Source of the DNA: Methanobacteriota archaeon
GTDB taxonomy: Archaea > Halobacteriota > Methanosarcinia > Methanosarcinales > Methanosarcinaceae
DNA: 64,000 nt
Assembly: GCA_023399215.1 (NCBI GenBank)
Contig: JAEWQJ010000031.1
Coordinates: 1-64,000 of the forward strand
Direction: 5' to 3'
A program made the translations under genes and the position numbers. The notes beneath the pieces are model-generated. The model was not told the origin of the DNA and made no database searches. It saw nothing but the letters and a program-made list of their open reading frames with translations. Numbering within the stretch: the first letter of the stretch is position 1; every line of letters starts with the position of its first letter. This document shows positions 35,014-42,647 of this stretch, piece by piece.

Positions 35014-35895
35014 ATGAAGATGAACCCACGCTGTACCTATTGCCTGCTTTCAAGAGTGCATTTTCAGTCTAAACTTTCTACTGATGATGAAGACCTCATA
35101 AGCAAGACCATCAAGGAATGCCTTGAAGTTGTGACCAAAAACTACAGTCCCGATGTGGTATCTGCTTCCGTAGCCACCAAAGTTCACAGAAAATGCTATG
35201 AGGTTCTGGAAGACAATGACCCTTATGCGGTAACAAAGAAACTTATCGACCAGGCTGCGCTGAAAGTCCTGCCTGTAGCAAAAGAAAAGATTTATGAAAA
35301 TTCTCCTGACAACGGGGAACTTTTCAGGCGGGCAGTGCTGGCATCCGTGGTTGCGAATTATTTTGATTTCGGAATTATGGGTTTTGATGCCAGTGAAGAC
35401 AAATTTGAGGCTACTTTTCAAAAATATTTTGAACACGGGCTTGATTTGGATGACACTCCCAAAATGCTCGGGCTCATGCAGGACGTTGTTTACATTGCCG
35501 ACAATTGCGGAGAAATTCTCTTTGATACGCTCGTTTTTGATATCATCAAAAAACTCGGTGGAAAGATCACACTCGTAGTTCGGGGCGGGCCCATTCTGAC
35601 AGACGTGACCTTAGAAGAGGTAAGAGAGTTTAAAATTGATAAAAAAGTAGATAGAGTCCTGACAACCGGTTCAAATGCCGTAGGTGTCCTGATTGAGGAA
35701 GCTCCGGCTGAACTTCTTCAGGCAATGAAAGATGCGACTCTTATTATCAGCAAGGGCATGGCCAATTACGAAACTCTATCCGAACATAATTTTGGGCCAA
35801 TTGCGTACATGCTTCTTACTAAATGTGAGTGTGTTGCTGAAGACCTGGGACTTGAAAAGGACTTATCCATTGCAAAACTGATGAACTATCCCTGA
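35014..35895 (+). CDS. DUF89 / damage-control phosphatase-like protein
   Basis: This 293-residue protein of the DUF89 (ARMT1-like) family begins MKMNPRCTYCLLSRV, where the CxxC is typical of the archaeal subfamily. The metal-dependent phosphatase core shows YIADNCGEILFD near 165 and, downstream, RGGPILTDVT and ISKGMANYETLSE, whose Asp/Asn/Lys residues form the metal-phosphate site in the family. Such enzymes hydrolyse phosphate from damaged or excess sugar-phosphate metabolites; the substrate here is unknown. The ATG at 35014 is preferred, with AGGAAA upstream. The gene is transcribed alone. Confidence 0.83.
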   Translation: MKMNPRCTYCLLSRVHFQSKLSTDDEDLISKTIKECLEVVTKNYSPDVVSASVATKVHRKCYEVLEDNDPYAVTKKLIDQAALKVLPVAKEKIYENSPDNGELFRRAVLASVVANYFDFGIMGFDASEDKFEATFQKYFEHGLDLDDTPKMLGLMQDVVYIADNCGEILFDTLVFDIIKKLGGKITLVVRGGPILTDVTLEEVREFKIDKKVDRVLTTGSNAVGVLIEEAPAELLQAMKDATLIISKGMANYETLSEHNFGPIAYMLLTKCECVAEDLGLEKDLSIAKLMNYP

Positions 35896-36118
35896 GTTTT
35901 ACTATCCCTGAGTTTTCCTCTGAGAACTTTTCGGAAGCTTCTTATCTATCAGGCTCACTAATAGCTATAGCTATGGATGGCATAAAAACAGTTTGACGCA
36001 TGTAGTAGCGCATGTAGTAAAGTGCTAATACCACGGTATAAATCTATTATTATACATTATACTGAATTTATGCCAACAAAACTGAAAAATATAAAATGAA
36101 TTATAAGGAGAAATAAAA

Positions 36119-36307
36119 ATGTGTGAACTCAATGTGTTCTTGCTTCGTGGAGATGAGCGTGAGAGAGTTATGGATTCCGTAGCAAGGATCTTTGTTGAAG
36201 GCAACTCAATCCAGCTTACTGGAATTCTCGGAGATCAAATGACTGTTGAAGGCTCAATCAGGGAAATTAACTTCTCACGGGGAGAAGCCCTTATCCTTGC
36301 AAATTAA
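36119..36307 (+). CDS. CooT-family small nickel-binding protein
   Basis: This 62-residue protein starts MCELNVFLLRGDERERVMDS and ends in EGSIREINFSRGEALILAN. The conserved Met-Cys start and the small beta-barrel pattern are those of CooT, a nickel-binding homodimer linked in bacteria to maturation of CO dehydrogenase. Methanosarcina depends on nickel enzymes (CODH/ACS, methyl-CoM reductase, hydrogenases), so nickel handling is plausible here, but no nickel gene lies next to it. AAGGAG lies 8 nt before the ATG. Confidence 0.8.
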   Translation: MCELNVFLLRGDERERVMDSVARIFVEGNSIQLTGILGDQMTVEGSIREINFSRGEALILAN

Positions 36308-36797
36308 ACTTTTTATTTTTTTCGATTTACCTCTTTTTTGCGGTCCATCTCCTTTTTCCTGTCTTTGCTTCTTTCTTTTCCTTTCCTACTCAGTTTTCAG
36401 GCATAACCTATCGGAAAAGGATCTGTAAGCTTCCAAATTTCGGAATCTGTCTTCTAGTTTCTTTAATTAATAAGATCTCTCGGGAAAAGCATTTATCTGA
36501 CTTTATCTATAATACTCCATCTGTTCCAAGATACCAGGTTCAGACTAAAGTCAGATACTCGAAAAAGGTCTACTAAAGCAATATCTTGGATTATGTGTCG
36601 GGCAGTTTGCAGTTAACAGGTCAAGATTGTAGAAAAAGTTATAACTTCTGGATAAACCTTTAATTTATGCCTGCATTCTAGACTTATGTAATATGTAATC
36701 TTTTGTCCGAAATTACAATATCCGGTTAAATTTAAATTTTTAGTGATTTAGGCTATATATCAAGTTGGGTAGAATTGGATTAAAAGGATTGGATAAA
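36308..36797. promoter_or_regulatory. intergenic region with the gap promoter
   Basis: About 490 nt without a gene. A TATA-like element (GGCTATATATC, about 36750-36760) stands about 40 nt before the gap ATG, implying a short leader. The first 100 nt after the CooT-like gene are pyrimidine-rich and may end its transcript. Confidence 0.45.
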
Positions 36798-37814
36798 ATG
36801 GTTAAAGCAAAAATCGCAGTAAATGGTTACGGAACCATAGGAAAAAGAGTTGCAGATGCCGTTATGGCTCAGGACGATATGGAAGTTGTCGGAATTTCCA
36901 AAACAAAGCCTAACTATGAAGCTGCAGTGGCCCACCAGCTGGGATATGACATATATGCCCCAGCTGCAAATCTCGAAGCTTTTGAGAAGGCAGGAATGCC
37001 CGCAGCCGGGACCGTTGAAGAAATGGTTGAAAAGGCTGATCTGGTTGTAGATTGTACGCCCGGAGGAATCGGTGAAAAAAATAAGCCGATGTATGAAAAG
37101 GCCGGGGTAAAGGCAATCTGGCAGGGCGGCGAAGATCATTCACTTACAGGTTTCTCATTTAACGCGATTTGCAATTACGAGCAGGCTGTGGGCCGTGATC
37201 TGGTAAGGGTTGTCTCATGCAATACAACAGCACTTTGCAGGGCTATTTACCCGATAGACAAGGAACTGGGGGTAAATAAGGTCAGGGTAATTCTTGCAAG
37301 GAGGGCAACCGATCCTAACGATGTAAAGAAAGGGCCAATTAATGCAATCGTACCCGACCCAATCAAACTTCCGTCCCACCACGGTCCTGATGTAAAAAGT
37401 GTGCTTCCACAGATTAATATTACAAGTGCAGCCCTGAAGATCCCGACAACCCTGATGCACGTACACACCGTGAATATGGAAGTCGAGAAGGACTGCACTG
37501 TAGATGATGTTAAAAACATCTTTGGTTCCCAGCCAAGAATCCGTTTCGTGGGACAGGGCATGTCGTCTACAGCAGAAATTATGGAATTTGCCAGGGATAT
37601 GAAGCGCCCCAGAAACGATATGTGGGAGAACTGCATCTGGCCTGAATCAATAACTGTAGGAGATAAAGAGCTTTATTTCTTCCAGGCTGTCCATCAAGAA
37701 TCGATTGTAGTTCCAGAAAACGTGGACGCTATAAGAGCCATGATGGAACTTGAAAGCGACGGTGCAAAGTCAATTGAAAAGACAAATAAGGCTATTGGCC
37801 TATCTAAAAAGTAA
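36798..37814 (+). CDS. gap: type II glyceraldehyde-3-phosphate dehydrogenase
   Basis: This 338-residue archaeal type II GAPDH starts with the Rossmann motif VNGYGTIGKRVADAV and carries the nucleophile Cys in VSCNTTALCRA at about residue 141. It also contains the HTVNMEV and WPESITV regions conserved in the archaeal class. It interconverts glyceraldehyde 3-phosphate and 1,3-bisphosphoglycerate, mainly gluconeogenic in methanogens, usually with NADP. The ATG at 36798 is chosen over 36765 because the conserved N-terminus VKAKIAVNGYG begins there. It is followed by three hairpins and then by FBPase/IMPase and NAD kinase genes on the same strand, a sensible functional cluster. Confidence 0.95.
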   Translation: MVKAKIAVNGYGTIGKRVADAVMAQDDMEVVGISKTKPNYEAAVAHQLGYDIYAPAANLEAFEKAGMPAAGTVEEMVEKADLVVDCTPGGIGEKNKPMYEKAGVKAIWQGGEDHSLTGFSFNAICNYEQAVGRDLVRVVSCNTTALCRAIYPIDKELGVNKVRVILARRATDPNDVKKGPINAIVPDPIKLPSHHGPDVKSVLPQINITSAALKIPTTLMHVHTVNMEVEKDCTVDDVKNIFGSQPRIRFVGQGMSSTAEIMEFARDMKRPRNDMWENCIWPESITVGDKELYFFQAVHQESIVVPENVDAIRAMMELESDGAKSIEKTNKAIGLSKK

Positions 37815-37826
37815 TAAAAATAATGT

Positions 37827-37917
37827 GCCGGAATCTATGTTTATATAGACTCCGGCTTTGACTGTTTCCGGATATTCAACCTGAATATCTGGAACTAGAT
37901 TTCTGGGACCCAGAAAT
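37827..37917 (+). terminator. three consecutive hairpins after gap
   Basis: Hairpin A pairs GCCGGA with TCCGGC and then TCTAT with ATAGA (37827-37856). Hairpin B pairs CCGGATATTC with GAATATCTGG (37868-37892). Hairpin C is ATTTCTGGG facing CCCAGAAAT (37899-37917). The first, followed by TTTG, is a plausible terminator. The purpose of the other two is unclear; they may stabilise the 3' end or regulate the next gene. Confidence 0.6.
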
Positions 37918-38044
37918 TCCATACATAAATTATATATTTTGCATTGTATCTCTTACTATCTCAAAGATCAAAAATTCGAAATCCTTATCTTTTGAATGAA
38001 GAAAATAAGATTTAGAACTTTTAATTGGAAAAAATGGCTAAGAC

Positions 38045-38851
38045 ATGAATTCAACAAATTCAGGATTTTTGAAATTATCTCGAGAGGCTTTTAAAGCCGC
38101 ATCAGATTCTATCTGTGATCTTGCAGGTACTGATGCTGCAGGCAGTTTTGTTTGTATGGGAGCCGACGGTACTCCGACTACCAAAATAGACCTTGCAGCA
38201 GAGGACGCTATCGTTGAAGTCCTTAAAGAAGACGGCAGATCCATGAGAATTATCAGTGAAGAGCTTGGCGAACGTGTTTTAGGGGATTCGCCTGAGTTTT
38301 CTGTTGTTCTAGATCCGCTTGATGGGACATATAATTCCTCAGTAGGAATTCCATTTTATAGTGTTTCTCTAGCCGTTTCTTCTCACGACCTTTCAGACCT
38401 CAGGTTCGGGTATGTGAGTAACCTTGCATTACGCGAGGAATACTACGCAGAAGCCGGAAAAGGGGCTTACCTTAACGGAAAAAAAATAAAAGCTTCCGTT
38501 AACTCGGATCTGAATAAATTGTGCGTCAGTGTGTACGGCTACCGGCAAAACATAGAAAGGACCCGAAAGATATGCAGTAGCGTTAGAAGGGTAAGGTTAT
38601 TCGGGAGTGTAGCCCTTGAGTTGTGTTATGTAGCTTCAGGCAGGCTTGATGCTTTTGTTGACGTCCGAAATGCTTTGCGTGTGACTGATGTGGCAGCGGG
38701 GCAGTTGATTCTGGCCGAAGCAGGCGGGCTTGTTACGGACGGATACGGAAACTCTTTAAGACTTCCTGACAATGTTACTTCAAGAGTGGAAATGGTTGCG
38801 TCCAACGGACACGTACATGAAAAGCTTTTAGAACTACTCTTCGGAGGATAA
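38045..38851 (+). CDS. fructose-1,6-bisphosphatase / inositol monophosphatase family enzyme
   Basis: This 268-residue member of the FIG superfamily (archaeal class IV FBPase/IMPase) has metal-binding acidic motifs in ISEELGER near 72 and VVLDPLDGTYNSSVGIPF near 90, and the third in RVTDVAAGQLILAEAGG near 218. The archaeal homologues dephosphorylate both fructose 1,6-bisphosphate and myo-inositol 1-phosphate, serving gluconeogenesis and inositol-lipid synthesis. The RBS before the ATG is weak. The NAD kinase gene begins 1 nt after its stop, so the two are coupled. In some archaea the two activities are fused into one polypeptide, which supports the link. Confidence 0.87.
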   Translation: MNSTNSGFLKLSREAFKAASDSICDLAGTDAAGSFVCMGADGTPTTKIDLAAEDAIVEVLKEDGRSMRIISEELGERVLGDSPEFSVVLDPLDGTYNSSVGIPFYSVSLAVSSHDLSDLRFGYVSNLALREEYYAEAGKGAYLNGKKIKASVNSDLNKLCVSVYGYRQNIERTRKICSSVRRVRLFGSVALELCYVASGRLDAFVDVRNALRVTDVAAGQLILAEAGGLVTDGYGNSLRLPDNVTSRVEMVASNGHVHEKLLELLFGG

Positions 38852-38852
38852 G

Positions 38853-39680
38853 TTGGCGATAAAAAAAATAGGAATATCTGCGCGCTGCGACAGGCCTGAA
38901 GTAATTGAAAAGGTAAGGGAGATTCTTGCTCATTTCAGCTCAAAGGTTCAAATTTTTGTTGCCACTCCCACGGCTGAAGTACTCGGAATAGAAGGCACTC
39001 CGGTTGAAAGAATGAGGGAAGAAGGAGTGGAACTCATTATCAGCGTAGGAGGGGACGGTACAGTCCTCCGGAATATTGCCAAAATGAAAGATCCTCTTCC
39101 CATACTTGGAATCAATATGGGTACTCTTGGCTTTCTTGTAGATGTTGAGCCCGAAAATGCCATTGAAACCATAGAAGAGGTGCTTTACGGTTTTTCCTAC
39201 AGCGATAGAATGCGAGTCGATGTGTTCCTTAACGGGGAAATGCTTGAGACTGCAACGAACGAGATTGCAATAATGTCTGCAAAGCCTACGAAGATCATTC
39301 AGTTTGAGGTTTATGTTGGAGATTGCCTTCTTGACTCGATGCGTGCGGATGGTGTAGTTTTTGCAACCCCTACAGGCTCTACTGCCTATGCGATGAGCGC
39401 AGGCGGCCCTATTATAAGTCCAAGGGTAAATGCTATCGTGGTTGTTCCTGTCGCTCCTTTTAAACTCTCCTCAAGGCCCTGGGTTATCCCTTCAGACAGC
39501 GAGATCACTATAAGGCTGTCGGCTCCAAAAAAAGAGGCGGTTATTGCGATTGACGGACAAAGGTCCTACAGGATCAAACCTGATGATGTTGTCAAACTTA
39601 AGAAATCCAGATTTCCTGCGCGCTTTGTAAGGACTTCAGATACCTGCTTTTATGAAAGGGTCCAGAGAAAACTTACCTGA
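38853..39680 (+). CDS. nadK: NAD kinase (ATP/polyphosphate type)
   Basis: This 275-residue NAD kinase has the GGDGTVLRN motif near residues 65-73, NMGTLGFL near 90, the NE motif in TATNEIAIM and the glycine-rich FATPTGSTAYAMSAGGP near 170-186. It makes NADP from NAD. The start codon is TTG at 38853, directly after the preceding stop, with GGAGGA 4-5 nt upstream inside the end of the upstream gene. This coupling sets the start. Confidence 0.93.
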   Translation: MAIKKIGISARCDRPEVIEKVREILAHFSSKVQIFVATPTAEVLGIEGTPVERMREEGVELIISVGGDGTVLRNIAKMKDPLPILGINMGTLGFLVDVEPENAIETIEEVLYGFSYSDRMRVDVFLNGEMLETATNEIAIMSAKPTKIIQFEVYVGDCLLDSMRADGVVFATPTGSTAYAMSAGGPIISPRVNAIVVVPVAPFKLSSRPWVIPSDSEITIRLSAPKKEAVIAIDGQRSYRIKPDDVVKLKKSRFPARFVRTSDTCFYERVQRKLT

Positions 39681-40158
39681 GAGCAAATTTTTACTTATTA
39701 TTCTGGGAAAATCTTCACTTATTAGTTTGAGAGAAAGCCTTCGTTTTGTATTGAAAAAAATCTTTACATATTCCCAGAGAAAGACCTTTACTTATAGTCT
39801 ATTTCCTATTAGGGTGAGTGTTTTTCTCTGGTCTGGAGATCTTTTAATCTTCTCATGAACCTTTAACTTAAAATCTACTGATGTAAGTTAATTTGTCAAA
39901 TTTGAGCTCATTTTTATCCAGTTTTTCGAGAAGCCGTTACCGGAAATTCTATTCCTCCAAGGAAAACATTTATACATATGCAGGTAAAGCTATGCTTAAT
40001 TTTGACGAGATACAAGATTTTCTGACTTTTAGGGACATTTGAGCCCCAGTACCTCTTATTCAGCCTTTGAGTTATTTTTCAGATAAATTATCTATATGTC
40101 ATTAAAAATAATTAAAAAAATGCCTCTCAGTAATTAAAAATCACAGGAAGTAGTAGTA
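39681..40158. promoter_or_regulatory. intergenic region with the aksA promoter
   Basis: There is no gene in this 478-nt stretch. A TATA-like element, AACATTTATACATATG (about 39963-39980), lies about 180 nt before aksA, implying a leader of about 150 nt in which no known riboswitch was recognised. Loose ACTTATTATT/TTTACATATT repeats follow nadK. Confidence 0.4.
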
Positions 40159-41376
40159 ATGTCAGAGAGCGAGCAGTATTCCAGAAACAAACTTATGGAT
40201 TTTATCGAATATCGCCCCCTAGATGTCGAAATCTGTGACGTGACCTTACGTGATGGGGAACAGACTCCAGGCGTTGTGTTCACAAAGGAGCAGAAGCTGG
40301 CAATGGCTAGTGAACTTGATTCTATGGGTGTCGAAGTTATAGAAGCCGGATTTCCGGTAGTTTCCGCAAATGAAAAGGAAACCGTTAAGGAAATTGCAAA
40401 TCAGGGCTTTAATTCAAGGATCTGCTGCCTCTCAAGAGCAGTAAAAGGGGACGTGGACGCTGCACTTGAATGTGATGTCGATATTGTGAGTATTTTTATT
40501 GCAATGTCGGACATGCACCTCAAATACAAGTATCATCGAAGCCTGGAGGAGATGCTTGGCTGTGCTAAGGAAACCATTGAATATGCGACCGATCACGGGT
40601 TAAAAGTACGTTTTGCAGCCGAAGATGCTAGCCGGACCCCGATTGACCGTCTGAAAAAGGCTTTCAAAGAAGTCGAAAACGAATATAAGGTGCAGTACGT
40701 AAGCCTTGCAGATACGATCGGTATCCTTAACCCTACAACGACACACTATCTTGTTAGTGAAATTTTCAAGGAAGTTAATACCTCAATCTGTATCCACTGC
40801 CATGACGACCTCGGAATGGCCACCGCAAATACCCTTGCAGCCGCCGAAGCCGGTGCAAAACAGCTCCATACCACAGTTAATGCGATCGGGGAACGTGCAG
40901 GAAATGCTTCCCTTGAAGAAGTAATGGTAGCCCTAAGGGTTCAGTACGGTATTGACCGCTATGACACCACGAAGCTAACTTCGCTTTCCAGAATGGTTTC
41001 GGAATATTCAGGTATCACGCCCCCGATAAATAAAGCGGTTGTCGGACAAAACGCCTTTACCCATGAATCCGGAATCCATGTTGCAGCAATCCTGGAAGAA
41101 CCACGTACTTATGAACTCTTCCTCCCGGAAATGGTCGGCGGGAAGCGCAACCTTGTCGTAGGAAAGCATACCGGCACAAAAGCCTTAAAAGGCATTATTA
41201 ACAGCATAGGCTTCTGCCTTGAGCGGGAAGAACTCTGCGCCCTGATCGATAAAGTCAAGGTCTGCACCGAAGAAAAGCATAAAAGCATCTCACGGGATCA
41301 ACTCGAAAGGCTGATTACTCAGGTCAGGCAGGAAAGTAAAACAACGGAAAAGGGAGAGGAGAAGTTTTCTATTTGA
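40159..41376 (+). CDS. aksA: homocitrate synthase, coenzyme B pathway (AksA type)
   Basis: This 405-residue enzyme has an HMGL-like TIM barrel. It begins VEICDVTLRDGEQTPGVVFT, with the metal and substrate Asp-Arg pair, and has metal histidines in CIHCHDDLGMATANT. The NAIGERAGNASLEEV and GQNAFTHESGIHVAA segments are typical of the IPMS/homocitrate synthase group. It lacks the C-terminal LeuA regulatory domain, as in AksA, which condenses acetyl-CoA with 2-oxoglutarate and longer homologues on the way to 7-mercaptoheptanoyl-threonine phosphate. Citramalate synthase (CimA) is the main alternative. AGGAAG precedes the ATG. The aconitase-type partner could be the gene at 5.0-6.3 kb. Confidence 0.83.
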   Translation: MSESEQYSRNKLMDFIEYRPLDVEICDVTLRDGEQTPGVVFTKEQKLAMASELDSMGVEVIEAGFPVVSANEKETVKEIANQGFNSRICCLSRAVKGDVDAALECDVDIVSIFIAMSDMHLKYKYHRSLEEMLGCAKETIEYATDHGLKVRFAAEDASRTPIDRLKKAFKEVENEYKVQYVSLADTIGILNPTTTHYLVSEIFKEVNTSICIHCHDDLGMATANTLAAAEAGAKQLHTTVNAIGERAGNASLEEVMVALRVQYGIDRYDTTKLTSLSRMVSEYSGITPPINKAVVGQNAFTHESGIHVAAILEEPRTYELFLPEMVGGKRNLVVGKHTGTKALKGIINSIGFCLEREELCALIDKVKVCTEEKHKSISRDQLERLITQVRQESKTTEKGEEKFSI

Positions 41377-41436
41377 AAACTCTGAATCTTTCACATAGAT
41401 TCATTTACTTTTTTCCTCATTTAAAACTTGTTTAAT

Positions 41437-41645
41437 TTATTTTTTGGTTTCTATTTATTTTTTGATTTCTATTTATTTTTCTATTTCCAGTTATTTTTCT
41501 ATTTCCTGTTAATTTTTCTATTCCCAGTTATTTTTCGATTTCCAGTTATTTTTCTATTTCCAGTTACCTTTCCTCTTTCAGTTACTTTTCCTCTTTCAGT
41601 TACTTTTCCGTTTCCAGTTATTTTTCCGTTTCCAGTTATTTTTCT
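41437..41645. repeat. pyrimidine-rich tandem array between convergent genes
   Basis: About a dozen degenerate 17-19 bp units (core TTTCCAGTTATTTTTCTA) form an almost pure pyrimidine strand on the plus side between aksA and the convergent secreted-protein gene, whose last codons it reaches. T-rich on the plus strand, it could end aksA transcription. Confidence 0.8.
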
Positions 41646-42550
41646 GATCTGGGCTTTTTATTTGATGCAGAAGCTTTTTGGCCTGTGGTTTTGGCGGTAG
41701 ATTCCCTTGCAAATAGACATGCAACTGCAAGCAGTGTAACTGTGGAACTCATAGGTAGGAAAGGAATAGCTGAAGTTTTCTTTGTTGCTGTTTCATTTAG
41801 AGTCCAGTGCCTGACATCCTCAACTGTATTTCCCTCAATAGCAAAACATTCATAGGTGCCGTTTTGTTCAAAATTGAAAATCCAGATTTCTCCGTTTCTT
41901 TTAGAAGAAATGTCTATATCCTTTAATTCTCCGAGGTTTAACCCTGCTTCAGCAGCACTTTGCCTGGCAAGTTTAAGTGCTTGAGTTTTTGAGCGGACAG
42001 GGCCCGAAAGCAAGAGTTCCGGCTGTTCGAATTTCGCAAACTCATATGCTTCTGTTGTATATTTAAGACCCCTCCCAAACCCCCAGCTTCCGTTACTTAA
42101 ACTTATTTCCACTTGATAGGGGCCGTTTAATTCATTCTCACGGATTCTTCCGCCTTCAAAATCGAGGAGAACCGTACTGGTATTTCCATACAGGTAGGTG
42201 GAATTTTTTGCGAGGTTAATTGCACGAAACTCATGAAATGTTGAACCCTTACTTTCATGATAACCCAGGTCTACACTCAGGTCTCCTGTGAAAAAATAAG
42301 TAGAAGGCGCGTCACTCTGAGCATTAAACTTAACTACCAGGTAATCATACAGCCCATCTTCATCCAGATCTAGCCCATAATCGGAAACCGGTCCAACGAC
42401 CTGAACGGGATTTTGAGGACTTGCTGTCTCTTCAGGATCTTCGTCTGCCATAGCAGGACTCATCAATGTAAAAAGTACTATCAGTGAAAGAGTAAGCTGA
42501 AAGAGTATCAGTCTTTTCTTCTTAATCAAAAGGTATCTTTTCAAATCCAT
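41636..42550 (-). CDS. predicted exported membrane-anchored protein
   Basis: This 304-residue protein has a signal peptide (hydrophobic LILFQLTLSLIVLFTL ending at SPAMA-D near residue 38). The extracellular part contains a calcium-loop-like segment YGLDLDEDGLYDYLVVKF, and a C-terminal hydrophobic segment (PMSSTVTLLAVACLFA) precedes a basic tail. The ATG at 42550 is chosen because GGTGAT stands 7 nt before it; the GTG at 42562 is the GTG of that RBS. No family is recognised. It lies 97 nt downstream of the DUF3160 lipoprotein gene and is likely cotranscribed with it. Confidence 0.75.
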   Translation of the reverse strand: MDLKRYLLIKKKRLILFQLTLSLIVLFTLMSPAMADEDPEETASPQNPVQVVGPVSDYGLDLDEDGLYDYLVVKFNAQSDAPSTYFFTGDLSVDLGYHESKGSTFHEFRAINLAKNSTYLYGNTSTVLLDFEGGRIRENELNGPYQVEISLSNGSWGFGRGLKYTTEAYEFAKFEQPELLLSGPVRSKTQALKLARQSAAEAGLNLGELKDIDISSKRNGEIWIFNFEQNGTYECFAIEGNTVEDVRHWTLNETATKKTSAIPFLPMSSTVTLLAVACLFARESTAKTTGQKASASNKKPRSEK

Positions 42551-42647
42551 ATTATATATCACCGGCTCTAACCAATCAAAGGTGACTTAAAAGGAAAGTG
42601 AAAAATTTAAATTGAAATATAATAAATTTAAAAAATGTTTTTAGGGC

